Positions 1 to 11,472 of a DNA stretch of 64,000 nt are shown here, piece after piece. This stretch comes from Isoetes taiwanensis. Its lineage: Eukaryota > Streptophyta > Lycopodiopsida > Isoetales > Isoetaceae. The stretch spans positions 21,095,513 through 21,159,512 of the forward strand of contig JAJEKV010000014.1 in assembly GCA_021234155.1 (NCBI GenBank). The letters are read 5' to 3'. Below the pieces are notes generated by a model that had not been told where the DNA came from, made no database searches, and was given only the letters and a program-made list of their open reading frames with translations. Positions within the stretch are counted from its first letter, which is position 1; every line of letters begins with the position of its first letter. The position numbers and the translations under genes were made by a program.

Positions 1-381
1 TTGTCATATTTGTTTTTAGTCCAATCTTGTTGGGACACCATATAACTGTAGTAATCACACTATCGAATCAAGCAATGCTTCTTTCCTAGTATTTGTCTCT
101 TTGGGGTCAAGCTTTGCATTTGCAATGCCTTTGCATGCTTATGTTTATATCCAGTTTGCTGTCTGTACAGTTTCTATTCCGGTTTTTGGTATGTCTGCAT
201 TGACTTATAAGTGGTAACCAATGTGTTTGCGTATATTTGGGTGGCTCTTGGTATGCAATGCAGGGAATTGAGATTACAAAATGTACTCATAGAAATTGTA
301 ATGGAAATAATTTGTTCGTCTTAATATTATTGTGTAATTAACATTTAGGCCCAAAAAATTTACCTATGTTTGCTTTAGTTA
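1..381. other. Intergenic, nothing recognised
   Basis: AT-rich sequence with no ORF, repeat or RNA gene that I can support. Confidence 0.5.
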
Positions 382-869
382 GGGCCCGAAGGGCCCAAAA
401 TTTTTTTTAATATAACAATCAACACACAACTATCATTAACATTATTAACACAAACCATTGCATTTAACACATTTAAAATAAAATCCCCCTTAAACCCCCT
501 TTGGTTTGGGTGCATATTCACACGGGGGGTTACTCCGGGCATCGAGAGCTGTCGGATGGGCATATTTGCCCTTTATTCCAAGATCTGGACCGTACATAGC
601 GATCCTCGTTTGTGGGGTATGCATGTACAAGTTTTTGTATACTGTATATTGAGATTTGCAAAATATTATAAGGTTTGAGAGAATGTACTTAATGGTGTTA
701 ATTTTGTACATGTATTATAAATATTTTTTTAGGGCTCTCGCTGCCCTACGTAACCCCCCGTGTGAATATGCACCCAAACCAAAGGGGGTTTAAGGGGGAT
801 TTTATTTTAAATGTGTTAAATGCAATGGTTTGTGTTAATAATGTTAATGATAGTTGTGTGTTGATTGTC
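382..869. mobile_element. Foldback element FB1 (complete arms)
   Basis: Long inverted repeat. The left arm (about 414-560) reads back as the right arm (about 730-869); both contain the block ATTCACACGGGGGG and its complement. The outer left edge carries a perfect palindromic hairpin GGGCCC-GAA-GGGCCC (382-396) followed by a T-run. The spacer resembles the spacers of the copies near 23.9, 41.8 and 57.2 kb, so this is a dispersed family. It encodes no protein that I recognise and is probably non-autonomous. Superfamily unknown. Confidence 0.75.
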
Positions 870-1780
870 CCACTATGGGATCTAAACAAGAGGCGCAGCA
901 AGCGTATTACTGTCCGGATTAAAAAATCCCCTCCCCGCCCTAAAGGGTTGTTTGGGGGAAAAACCGTGACAAAAATAGGTTTGTTGTCAAACTGTACAAA
1001 TACAAATAAAAATATAGACAGGATTATGTATATGTCTCAGGTAAGTGCCCGAGGACCGAGCTGATCACATCGATCCATGATCTCTTGAATGTATGAGCCC
1101 AACCTCCGTACCGAGCTCGTGCTCAGCATCTCATGCAGGGGCTGGCCAGGACGGACCAGCTCAGCAATGAAAATGGACTTGAGGTAGTCACATGCTGCTT
1201 CTTCTATACTCGGGATATGAGTATTTTGTAAAATTTGAATAATGCGGTTCCTTGCCTTCTAGTCATTCTGATCCCATTTTTCTGTCTCTACTTTATTTGC
1301 AGTTATGGGCTTGGCTTCTATCACAGAAACATATACCCATAACCTTTTAAAAGAAAATAGAGCTCTTACATTGATAAACCAAATGAAATGAGTTATCATA
1401 TAATCCAACTTTTCAATTTGCCTTTTTCTCCATTGCTTGTTGTTGTAAAGTCTCAGATCTATGCTTCCATCCTACACTGCTAATGAGATTAGGTTGTTAC
1501 CCCTATTCTCAATACCAAGCTTTGATACCATAATGGCGATACACACTGAACCGCTTCAATTATCAATCTAAATTGTAATCCTCTATGAGACCAGTAAACA
1601 ACCATGGAACTGGAACATCAAATCTTTAAGCTAAAACATAATGGCAAGTGGTTGTTTTTCTGGATGTAAACGTGGCTCCAATAAGAAGACCTAAAAATTT
1701 AGCATTTTGTAGTTACAAAGGTACTTTGTACTTTCTAAAAAAAAGGTTAGAAAGTATTATTCCTTTATTTATTCTATTTA
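870..1780. other. Intergenic, nothing recognised
   Basis: No supported gene. Short ORFs here overlap the foldback arm or lack any domain. Confidence 0.4.
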
Positions 1781-1850
1781 TCCTTGGGTGACTACGCTAG
1801 TCTATTGGATTAGCAATTGAAAGGTTGTGCGTTCAAATCTCTTTTAAAAT
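1781..1850 (+). mobile_element. Possible tRNA-derived SINE head
   Basis: A GTTCAAATC block (B-box-like, about 1831-1839) follows a decayed A-box-like stretch at usual tRNA-head spacing. There is no clear 3' tail or target duplication. It could be chance or a decayed tRNA relic. Confidence 0.2.
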
Positions 1851-1895
1851 AGACTAGAAATATTTGAAAGACATTTATATGTTCATATGGACTGC

Positions 1896-1984
1896 CGGCA
1901 TGTGATATGATACCATCTATCTGGCATGTAGTATGATGTGGTACCATCTATCTGGCACGTAGTATGATATAATACGTTCTATCT
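1896..1984. repeat. Tandem repeat, about 31 bp x 3
   Basis: Three degenerate units built around ACCATCTATCTGGCAYGTAG follow each other. No coding content. Confidence 0.7.
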
Positions 1985-2561
1985 ATTTTTCCGCTAAGGG
2001 GATAGTGATATCATTCCCTTTTTATTTACTTGCATTATCTCTTGTCCTCTGCATTATTCACAAACTATTATTCAATCAAATATGCCCTCATATTACTATT
2101 ACCAATCAAATATGTCTTAGAATGCATGATAACCATAATCAATTACAATACACCAAATATGTTAAGCTACTATTTCCTATTTTGATTCCTAGAAATGCTT
2201 ATGCATTGTAATGCCCTCCCACTTCACATAATGTAGTGATATAGGTCGACGACTGCCACAAAAGTTGAATATGCACTATTTTGACCCCTGAATTGGAATT
2301 TACTACGAAGAGGTCGACCACTACTACATAAATTGAATACATGCACTATTTTGACACCTTGAATCCTAATTTAATATCAAATACCATTACCTTGCTTTTT
2401 TTTAGCTAATCCAATGGCCATGGATCATTGTTTTGATGGTATTTTTCAACATGTGGAGTCCCTATAACTTGAATGAGTTTGAACACATCAAATCATTATG
2501 GAAAAATTAATACTTTTGTATAAATTACATGGCTCCTAATTAAGGAATTGTGGTGATGAGT
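1985..2561. other. Intergenic, 3' flank of AAA+ ORF
   Basis: AT-rich. It contains two diverged copies of a phrase around AGGTCGACSACTRCYACA (about 2243-2262 and 2311-2330). No gene seen. Any 3' UTR or polyadenylation signal of the minus-strand ORF would lie here but is not identifiable. Confidence 0.4.
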
Positions 2562-3518
2562 TTACTTTGCTAAACCATGCATGAGAAGTAGACACTCATT
2601 CAAGGCATTGTGGACATCATCAAGAGTGACAATGACACATGGTGACATCACTGTGTCGCTATCACCTACCTCCACTTGCCTACCTCCTTGGAACCTTTTA
2701 AACGGCTTCAAGTATTCATACTCTTCAAGATAACGTCTACTCTTGAGTACATCGAGCAATCCAGGTATGCCTTGTCCAGGTAGGGCTTGAGGATGAGGTT
2801 GGGTGTGAGACCTGGCAAATGCATTTAAAGAAGCAACTTCAAAAACATCAAGAGCGAGCTTGGCATTGCCATGCACAACAGAGCAAATAAAATCAATAAC
2901 TTCATCGACAACGACGAGATTAGGGAAAATCCGGAGCAACCCATCGAGAGGGTCATGGAGGGCAGAGTTGATAATATGCTTGACGTGTTCATGGCGCAAT
3001 TGGCGCAACTCGAAGACCTGACACAAGGCAAGCAGAGACGGGGTGATGGAGGGATAGGGGCTGTCGCGGCTAGAGCCATAGAGGACGGCGTCACCGCGGG
3101 TCAAGTAAGGGACGATAATCTCCTGGTCGCGGCGGTCAAAGCGGGTCAAATTCTTGACGAAGACAACGGAGGGGGTCTTTTCCTTTAGGGTTTTCTTCTT
3201 GGCTTCTTCGAGTACCTGGTAGAGGAGGTTTAGGTCGGAGTCATAGACGAGGCCGAGGAAATTTTTGCCGAAGGCCTGGGCTATGGAGATGGCGAGGCTG
3301 GTCTTGCCGCAGCCGGGCGGCCCGGTGAGCCAGAGGCACGCAGATGGGCGGGACTTGAGAAAGCAGAGAAGCGGACCGTCGACGCCTGGGCTGCCGATCA
3401 GGTGCTCCTGACCCACTACCTTTTCCAGAGACTTGGGCCTCATTCTCTCTGCCAAGCTCCAAACTGGCCCTCTCAAACGCCCACCCCTTTCTTCTGCTTC
3501 GGAGGAGCTTGAAGCCAT
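2562..3518 (-). CDS. WRNIP1/RarA-like AAA+ ATPase, catalytically altered
   Basis: A 318-codon ORF without stops or introns. It matches the N-terminal half of WRNIP1/RarA/MgsA clamp-loader-related ATPases, which act at stalled replication forks. Seen: an AERMRPKSLEKVVGQEHL block (residues 23-40), an intact Walker A GPPGCGKTS (66-74), then the fork-ATPase fold up to about residue 235. Several catalytic positions are changed. Walker B, normally ending in Asp-Glu, reads VVFVKN (118-123). The sensor-1 region reads GSSRDS (148-153) where the family has GATTEN. The Arg-finger region reads SLLALCQVF where the family has LLSR. The ORF ends where the family's C-terminal tetramerisation region would begin. 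I infer a nucleotide-binding pseudoenzyme or a truncated retrocopy; the missing introns favour the latter. The open frame over 957 bp argues against old decay. The start is the first Met of a family-like N-terminus; no TATA box was seen upstream. Confidence 0.75.
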   Translation of the reverse strand: MASSSSEAEERGGRLRGPVWSLAERMRPKSLEKVVGQEHLIGSPGVDGPLLCFLKSRPSACLWLTGPPGCGKTSLAISIAQAFGKNFLGLVYDSDLNLLYQVLEEAKKKTLKEKTPSVVFVKNLTRFDRRDQEIIVPYLTRGDAVLYGSSRDSPYPSITPSLLALCQVFELRQLRHEHVKHIINSALHDPLDGLLRIFPNLVVVDEVIDFICSVVHGNAKLALDVFEVASLNAFARSHTQPHPQALPGQGIPGLLDVLKSRRYLEEYEYLKPFKRFQGGRQVEVGDSDTVMSPCVIVTLDDVHNALNECLLLMHGLAK

Positions 3519-3775
3519 CGCATAGCCATGCAGCCACTATTCAGCCTCCTTCTTATTGTTTCCCTTCAGCTTTCCTTCACCATAACCCCTTTTCCCCTGC
3601 AATGCACACTGCCAGTGCACACTGCTAGAGAACTACCAGCGAACTGTAAGTTCCTTTTTTTTCCCTTCGTTCTAGCATATTTTCTGCATATTCTTGCACA
3701 TTCCACAGACATAAATGTGGAGGCAGAAACTAGGGTTTCGAAGCCAGAGGCTTCTCAAATGGGCTATGGATCCTT
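3519..3775. other. 5' flank of AAA+ ORF
   Basis: On the minus strand this is the region upstream of the AAA+ start codon. It is purine-rich on that strand and has no clear TATA box. The ORF-like reading on the plus strand has no domain. Confidence 0.4.
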
Positions 3776-4205
3776 TGGCTATGGCATTTTGGCTGTCAGA
3801 TTAATTCCCAATGCAATTACTCTTGTTTCCCATTCCTGGATATTTTCAGCTTGTACATGGAACATATGGTAAGATATCTATGCCCCAGATAATGCTTAAC
3901 TTAAAGTTTTACCTTGCATGTATTGCTTCTAAGAGAAATATTGTCTAGGTTATCCCATTGCATTCTTTGAGTAATAATCTAAGGAGGTCTGTAGAATAAT
4001 CATATTGCTATGGCAGTTTGGCTGTCAGATTAATGCCCAATGCTGTTGTACAAGCTTATATGGAACGTATGAAAATTGACATCTATGGTATGATATCTAT
4101 GTCACAGATTATGCCTGTCTTAAAGTGATACCTTGCATGTATTGCATGGAAGAGAAATATTGTCTAGGTTATCCCATTGCATTCTTTGAGTAATAATTTA
4201 AGGGG
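3776..4205. repeat. Tandem duplication, about 220 bp x 2
   Basis: Bases 3776-3990 and about 4006-4205 are diverged copies. Both contain GGCTGTCAGATTAATKCCCA and the later block GAGAAATATTGTCTAGGTTA. Non-coding. Confidence 0.8.
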
Positions 4206-5856
4206 GTTGATTCAGCATATCTGGTTTCCTTGACATTTCTTTCGTGGTTAAGCAACCACTCTACAAAGGATATCTTCTTCTTGTGATTTCTTCACACTAA
4301 TATCTGCACTGTCCTCTTGCTATTATTGATAATTTCTACCAGATAATCTAATGCTAAAATTATATTCTAACTCTTAAAGCTTGTTGGGTTTATGATGGTA
4401 TTACCGGGGCAAAGCAAACCTTTGCACTAAAAGTTGTTTGTAGAAGTGTCTTGGCGTTTGCAACCTGGATAATTAAAGGCAGATTATACACCTTACCCAC
4501 TAAAGGTGTTTTCTGTCATCCTTAGATGGCATTGCTGAATTCTCTTGCTGGATTGTCTGCTCTCAACTCCACCCTGAGATATGTCTGTGGCTCCATACAT
4601 TACCTACAATTTTGAGGTTAAAGCTTACTGGGACTAATTGGTAAAATACTGGAGTCTGTACAGAAACAGCATAGTCACATAGGATTTGTATAATCCGTAT
4701 TTGGAGCACGAGGTACTATGTTATCATGGTATATCGCATGCAACTTTTGGATGGTTACTCTGTTTTTATTTTCACCTTAACTTTTTACAACGACCGGCCA
4801 CCATTCACCTGCTCTTATCACATATGTAACAATTTTAATATCTACAAGAATTTAGCGCGCCAGCGCCCATTGGCCTTAATCTAGGTGCTGGAGATGATAA
4901 ATTCAATTTCCTTGGCATAAATATTTCAAGGAATTGTAGCAGCATCCATATAACAGAAAACCACCTTAGGTGCATAACTGAATTTTCTTATTGCACAAAT
5001 GTATTTAGCATTCTGTTACGTTTTAGCCTGATTTTGACATGACTATTGTGGTGGAAAATTGCATCTAACCCTCTTTTGTAGTCTCCTCACAGGCCAGATC
5101 TTTGACGATTTGCTCAAAATCCAGACTGTTCTCAGCTTCTATAGGGCCAGAAGAAACCTAATGTAGTTCCTTCCACTATATGCATTATTACGAAGTGAAA
5201 TCACATTTCTGCTTGATTCAGACCACGATATAATGCTTCTTTACACACACACTGTGCATTATAGTGAAAGTTTGCATTCTTTGCATGCACGACATATCCA
5301 AGTTTTCAACATGTGCTCTGCTGCTTTATGCGTAGCTATTCAACCGGTCATATATGTGCTATTACAGAACAAATTTGCAGTGGCATGACAGTTTGGCATG
5401 ACAGTTGAGCAACATTTTATTTTGTATGATCCAATAAATTTACCACTCTCATGATGTTTAAAATGTGTCTCCTGTTTGAACCAATTCATATGACTTGGCA
5501 TCTTCTTTAGAGCAACAAAATTCCAGATACACAAGTGCTCCTCTAAACTGCCAATACCAAGGGAACCATGGATTGATGAGCTTGTATTCTTTGTTTACCA
5601 AGGTATATAGTATATGTCCTGTCTGCATGTAGTAAGTTTGAAAGGAGCACATAGGTCCAGCATTCTCAGAATTTAACTCAAAGAAATGGATAACCCTTAA
5701 AACCCTAGGGACGTTGAAGCCAAGATGCAGGCATGGCTAGACTCTTCTGCTTCTCGAAGAATTTCGCGTTACGGGGGCCGAAGTAAAGCTCGTTTGGAAT
5801 TGAACTCAAAGAATGCCTCTGGTAAAAAACGAACTGCCTACAACACACGTACTTAC
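4206..5856. other. Intergenic, nothing firm
   Basis: No gene recognised. A phrase at 4812-4845 (CTCTTATCACATATGTAACA onward) recurs near 6069-6100. Confidence 0.4.
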
Positions 5857-5971
5857 CTGCCGCTCCTTCCCCAGTTGATTCCATCAGCTCCAAGCCCACT
5901 TGTCCAAAGCCATCGCCCCCTTCCTCACGTCGACCCATCGCCGGAAAACGCACCCAGAAAAACCCATCCAA
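5857..5971 (-). CDS. Possible first coding exon, unknown protein
   Basis: On the minus strand an ATG opens a Gly/Glu-rich reading starting MDGFFWVRF. It meets a consensus splice donor, GCAG|GTAAGT (donor at 5851-5856). No downstream exon could be identified and no family is recognised. Codons beyond the donor run on for 49 residues but look unlike protein. It may be a gene fragment or chance. Confidence 0.2.
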
Positions 5972-6019
5972 AAAACATAGATAATTCCAAAAAAAAAAAA
6001 ATTTCTAGTAATCTTATAT

Positions 6020-6175
6020 TTAGTTAGATAATAAATTGATCAAATCTGCAGCTCAATTATTCTCACATGCTCTTATCACATATGTAACAATTTTAATATC
6101 TGTAAATTGATCAAATCTGCAGCTCAGTTATTCTCACATGTAGTTATTCTCACATGTAACAGTTCAATATATGTA
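6020..6175. repeat. Local repeats shared with 4.8 kb
   Basis: The phrase TTGATCAAATCTGCAGCTCA occurs twice here, each time followed by TTATTCTCACATG. The block CTCTTATCACATATGTAACA recurs from 4812. Confidence 0.7.
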
Positions 6176-8278
6176 CATTGTCAATATGGAGCTCAATCTT
6201 TATTTGGAGCACAATCGGGATGCATTTTGTTGTCAATTGTGACCGTTTGGCTAGATTAGGTTTGAGTACGTTTTTACATGTAAATTGTCCAGAACACCTC
6301 CTCTTGGAGATGGATGCTGCCGGGGATGGCTCTCCAAGTCCGCAAATGAATGGGGGACCTTCAGCTCCTCCAATGCCATTTGAGATGAGCCGTTTTAACT
6401 GCAGAGGCTATTTTGCTTAAATGCAGTTTCTTAGAACTGATATCTCTGCAGGGAACTTGTGAAGCTTGAGTTCCAACTGCATCTCCCTTTGTCCAAGTGG
6501 AAACTTTCATAGCATCATGAGCTAACGTTAACATCTAATATTTTGGCAACGCATAGCCATCATGAGCTAACATTAACATCTAATGTTTGGGGCGTTTTCT
6601 AATGCAATATTTGAGATCCCAGACTTTGCAAGAACACAGTTTAACAGCTTCATCTCCACAAGAGTTTATTTAGTCTTGATCACCTAGTCTCTTATTCTAA
6701 CTATCTGGGCTAAACAAAACCTGTAGAATCAGGTAAACATGAGTCATGACTTGCTAGAATGAGTGGCTGAACCCAGAGACGATGGCCACGTGCAATGACT
6801 TGGATGACTTCTACAAGACTTGCTATAATAGACAATGACTACGCGATACCATAACCCCAAGCATATTGGAATGGAGTCCTCAAAGATCCATGGGTTGAAA
6901 ATATAATAGACAAGCGTTAATTCTTCAACTATATAGGTGCTAAATTATTGTTGTGATGTAATATGTTGAAATTGCACGTACATACTTTTAAACGTTTGTC
7001 AAACTGTTAGAAGCTAGTAGTATCTAGCTATTTGAGCACTTTCTAAAAACACTTCAATGAACCCATTAAAGTTTTCCTATCCTGGTGTCTGATGTACAAA
7101 TCGAGGATGTATGGGCTCCTTGATGGACAAGGAAGTATGGGTTCCTTTTAGAAGACATTGAGAATCAGGTCAGGTATCTGGTGACCTCTATCTTATATCT
7201 CGTTGGTGTTATGCTTCTCAATCAAATAAGTTTCATTTTCAGAGAGGATGAAGATGTTGAGGTTACTCTTGTAGTAATCCGCAATGAAATTTGAAATATT
7301 GTACTCTGTCATTGAACTCTATACTTTTTATTCTATAAATACAAAATACAACCTTGCCTTTAAAAAAAAAAAGTTTTCCTATTCTATTATTTTCATTCTT
7401 ATTTGAAAGGATTTATGACTAAATTATGATAGGAAACCAATTTGTGATCTTGTAATTCTATGATCACCATTAGATCATGCTCTAAAAGACGAAAAAATAA
7501 TGAATTATTCTGATTCTAGTCCTCTATACAATCTTAAATACAAAAACTAGGCATATTTTTTGTTTCTTGAAGGATGAAATTTTTATTAATCAAGTCAAGT
7601 GATACCTTCCTTATCGTCCAAGTGATAATTTTTGTGGTTTTTTAACCATTGTCAAACCATTGAAATGTTAATATGAAATAAATACACGGGAATGTGGAAA
7701 TACATGTACAACTCACTGGTTCAACCAACCTAGAGCTTTAGCCTGATAAGCTCCGGTGAAACCGAAGCAAGCAAAAAGCCTAAACGTGACTGTTTCTTCA
7801 AGAACTAAGATTCGTTTGAAGATGGACGATTTGAAGATCGACGATGCTAAGAATTTCTTTCCACACCAGACATCCCTAAAGACAATAAATCTGGAACTAT
7901 AACTACCCGACTCTTTGACAAACATGCATCAGCAGCGAAGGCATCATAAGTCCTAATAGTTGAAACCACGGCAAGAAAATGTCCTAAATTGGCTTCAAAC
8001 AGTGACATTTTTGCATAATGTTCTTCACATTTGTTCACCTAACTCTCACCTTAGTGGTCAATACAAAACAGAGATTAGAAATTTGAAGCCACCCAGACTG
8101 TTATGACAAATGGGTTCTAAATATACGCCAAATTTGGTTGTCGCAGCTCTGGCGGTGAAGAAAAGCACCGCTTTGTAGAAACGAAATCCTCAACCATAAC
8201 TTCAAGAACAAAAAATATAAGTGCGAACTTTCAAAATAAACCATGCAAAACTTATTTTTAATTTGGTTGCCAATAAAG
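6176..8278. other. Intergenic, nothing firm
   Basis: An ORF at 6178-6420 has a Pro/Gly-rich tail but no domain, and I do not call it. A partial duplication sits at 6510-6590 (GAGCTAACRTTAACATCTAA twice). No RNA gene seen. Confidence 0.4.
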
Positions 8279-8369
8279 CCCAAAATATTCAAAACCGCAG
8301 AACCTTTCAAAAACTATGGAAATTGTCCAAAATATTTAAAACCGCAGAACCTTTCAAAGGAAATTGTCC
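8279..8369. repeat. Tandem repeat, about 50 bp x 2
   Basis: The block AAAACCGCAGAACCTTTCAA occurs twice with flanking CCAAAATATT, separated by about 50 bp. Non-coding. Confidence 0.75.
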
Positions 8370-9553
8370 ATTGCAAACCTTATCAAAAGCAAAATACACA
8401 GAAACAAAACTTTTGTATTACAAGCACATGCATATGCCATTGGAATTAAAGCCTCAAGCACAATGCACTTGCCCCATAAGAGAAGCCTAAAGAAATGAGT
8501 AAATTTGGAGATACTGGATCCAAATAAGATTCCTGACCTCTGCCTCAATGGGAGAGCGCGTATAAGACATCACTGTTTTGGTTTGGGCACAAGACACAAG
8601 ACACAAGAGAAGAATAAATGCGTTGAAAAATGTGAAGCTTGTGTCATTCCCAAATGGACCGCAAGAACCAACTAGATTATATAACCTTAAACCATTTAAT
8701 ACCGTGGGCATGGAAAATTCAAAATTCCAATCTCTATAAATGGAATATGAATGACTAAGTCGAAATGAGGAAATAAGGACCATTTTCTCTTCAAAGAATA
8801 TTACCATGGTCGAACAAAATTTACAGTAGATTAGTATTTTGTATAAGAGGATGCATGTCGCGACATTCCAATGTCGAAGGCATGCCGACGGGTGCCACAG
8901 GATATATGTGAAAACACTGTCGAAGGGGAGGCAATGTTGACACATCATAGTGTCACCCAAAGTGATGTTTTTGTTATGAACCACTTAGGTTACATTCAAT
9001 AGGCAAAAAGTTGGATAAATGTGCAAAAAGTTGGGTAAATGCTTGGAATATCATGTAAAAATTGAATGCAAAATCTACTAAACATTCCTTAAAAGAATTA
9101 ATGGCACGTGTCAATACAGATTGGCTAGATGGAGAAGCTGAGTGGTTGATCTAACTGTTACGGTTGGGTGGCCTTGAGTAGGATCACGCTAAAAAGGTTG
9201 TGGCCCGTTTGAGAAAAATGGGCATGCCATAAGCTGTGGCCAGTCAAAAGGAAATGGTCATGCTTTTGAAGCCATGGCCCGTGAAACCTGAGCTATCATG
9301 CCTTCAAGGCCCTGGTGACCTACTAAGGAGGATTCACTCTAAGGGGTCGTGAAGTTCTCATGCTGAGATATCCTTTTGTCATTTCTTGCTTATTACTGGG
9401 ACTTTGTGGCAGAGGTAGATCTTGCTAACCCTTGCGCCTCTCGGTTTGTTCGATTAAACCGCTTCCCAGTTTTGGGCAATCTGCCTGTTCAACCCATTCA
9501 AACCAATCTACACAAAATTTGATCTCTGGTTTGGGAATCGGGGTTTTCTAATC
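8370..9553. other. Intergenic, nothing firm
   Basis: The longest ORF (8487-8984, minus, 165 codons) has biased Cys/Phe/Leu content and no motif. I consider it non-coding. Confidence 0.35.
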
Positions 9554-9564
9554 TATATAAAAGG
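9554..9564 (+). promoter_or_regulatory. TATA box TATATAAAAGG
   Basis: A consensus plant TATA box lies 77 bases before the ATG of the decayed coiled-coil ORF on the same strand. The spacing fits a short 5' UTR. Confidence 0.5.
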
Positions 9565-9640
9565 TGACTTCATGCTTCTACTTTGTTAGTTCGTGAATTA
9601 GGGTTTTCTACCTTTTGCGTGGCTTTTAGGGTTCTCAAAC

Positions 9641-10418
9641 ATGATGGTGTTGCATATGGATTTTGCCTTGCTTAGTGGTTTGCAAAGGGCTAACAAGATT
9701 AAAACCCAAAAATGTTTTCTTAAAGTTGGATTCAAAAAAGTGCAAGGTCTTAAACATGAAATCAAGAAAGGTCGTAAACCTGGGAGCAAATGTATGCCCA
9801 AATTATATTCTGCCACGAAACCTAAAAAACCTAATGGAGATAAATTACCTGGAAAGAAAGTGTTAAAGCCTAGATGGTTCACTTCTGAGCCCATTTATGC
9901 TCCACCTAAATGGGTAACTCCTGAGGACATTCGTGCTCCTTGGAATACTACTTCCTGTTTAATGAGAGCTAAGACGTCAGGGGGGTTAGACAACCTTGTG
10001 GGGGTTAGACAGCCTTGTGTCACCCACACCTACTCTATATGTTCTGTCCATACCTGATTTCTCAAATGGACCTTCATACACGGAAGGGAGAACAGAGAAG
10101 GTTAATAAAGAGTGGGGAGTTGATGGTTATAGTTCTATGAAATTAATTCGTGTTAAAGCATCACAAGACATGGCACAAGGGTGTAGTAATGATGATAATG
10201 GAAATTCTCTTCAGCAATTAGAACAGCGTGTAGATCACAATGCTGAAATACTATATGATACTGGAGCAGAAGCCCTTCAAGATGATTAGAAGTAGACAAT
10301 TAGTAATTTGGAAGAGGAGAACCTTATGCTTAATGAAAGAGTCTATGCAACCCAACACGAAATACAATTACTCAAATGGCAATTGGTTGAGATCGGCATT
10401 GATAAAAATGAGGATTAG
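9641..10418 (+). pseudogene. Decayed ORF, basic N-terminus and C-terminal coiled coil
   Basis: I do not recognise the family. The reading starts with a Lys-rich stretch of about 110 residues (ending in KPRWFTSEPIYAPPKWVTPE) and finishes, to the stop at 10416-10418, in a Glu/Leu-rich coiled coil (about 10197-10415; NLEEENLMLNERV). The frame is broken by a perfect-phase 19-bp tandem duplication (9981-9999 and 10000-10018), which forces a shift. Two in-frame stops (10287-10289, 10293-10295) interrupt the coiled coil. A TATA box lies upstream. The reading ends about 115 bases before the gypsy LTR edge but is not part of that element. It could be an accessory ORF of a degraded mobile element or of a pararetrovirus-like sequence; nothing visible decides this. 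Confidence 0.45.
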
Positions 10419-10532
10419 CATATCTAACGCAAACTCATTAGGATGGCCTTAGCTTAACATGCTTAAGCAACACACTAGATGATTCAAATGACAATACCAC
10501 TAGATGATTCAAATGAAGTTGAGTTCTCTCTC

Positions 10533-11472
10533 TGTAAAGGGTTTTCATGTGTAGATGACAGACATTGAAGTCCTACCCAGGTTAAGGCAATATAAAATAT
10601 CTAATTGGTAAAACCAGGGACATCTTAAGATATTCATCCACTAGCTCCACTTGCATTCAGCAATATATTTAGAGTAGCAAAATTACTATTGATTTAGTGA
10701 CGGAATTGAACCGCTTATACCACGTAATAAGATGCACACTATTTCAATCAATCCTCATATGCAGTAGCATTCACAACAGAATAACATCAGTTTTTTCTAA
10801 CCTCTTAGGCAAGGGCAATAAATCATTTCCAAAACCAGTGACAACAATTAACACCGTAATGGAATGCAGCACTAATAATTAAATATTCAGAGTATGCTAT
10901 TCATAACGAATAATCTAAGAACAAACAGAGTTAACTGCAGTATATTCAATATGCATAAACCAATTATCTGCCAGTGTTATTTCACAAATAAGTTCTGATG
11001 CAGCCTTGCAGCAGTAATGGTTTAATACTTAGATATGGTGTGTATAACTAGTAACACATAATATAAGGATCTGTTCATCGTATTAGACTTGAATATAGAA
11101 TGTTCTATAGTATTTATCTCAGGAATAAGATATGAACACTAACACTAGTAATGAGCAAAGACCATATTCATAGTTCAGATTTGCATAACAGAATAATGGA
11201 TAGACTTATCTAGTAATAGCCACAAAATTATCAGATCTGCTGGTGACTCTCCATGGTTCTGCACTGGTCGGCTGCCCTAAATCTGCTATGATCCGCTCAC
11301 CAACTCTGCTCTGATCTGGTCTCGAATCTCAAGTCGGCCTGATCTCTCAATCCGATCTCCATATGGTCGGCCCTGATGCCCTGATCCGCTCCTCCCTTCC
11401 TTCCGCTCTCTGCAACCATAACCTGCTTTTTGCCTTCATGCCTTTTCATTCAAAATAGGGCTTTTGTTCTTA
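10533..11472 (-). repeat. 3' LTR, distal part (U5 side)
   Basis: Near-identical to 29808-30746. It begins TGTAAAGGG on the plus strand (so it ends CCCTTTACA on the element strand), which sets the LTR edge at 10533. Homology stops at 11472, where TTA and the Harbinger-like element begin, and resumes at 19303. Confidence 0.9.

Noticed and set aside
1781-1850. Functional tRNA gene
   Set aside because: Only a B-box-like block is present; the acceptor and anticodon arms do not pair.
2825-3537. ORFs overlapping the AAA+ gene in other frames
   Set aside because: No domain; shadows of the WRNIP1-like reading.
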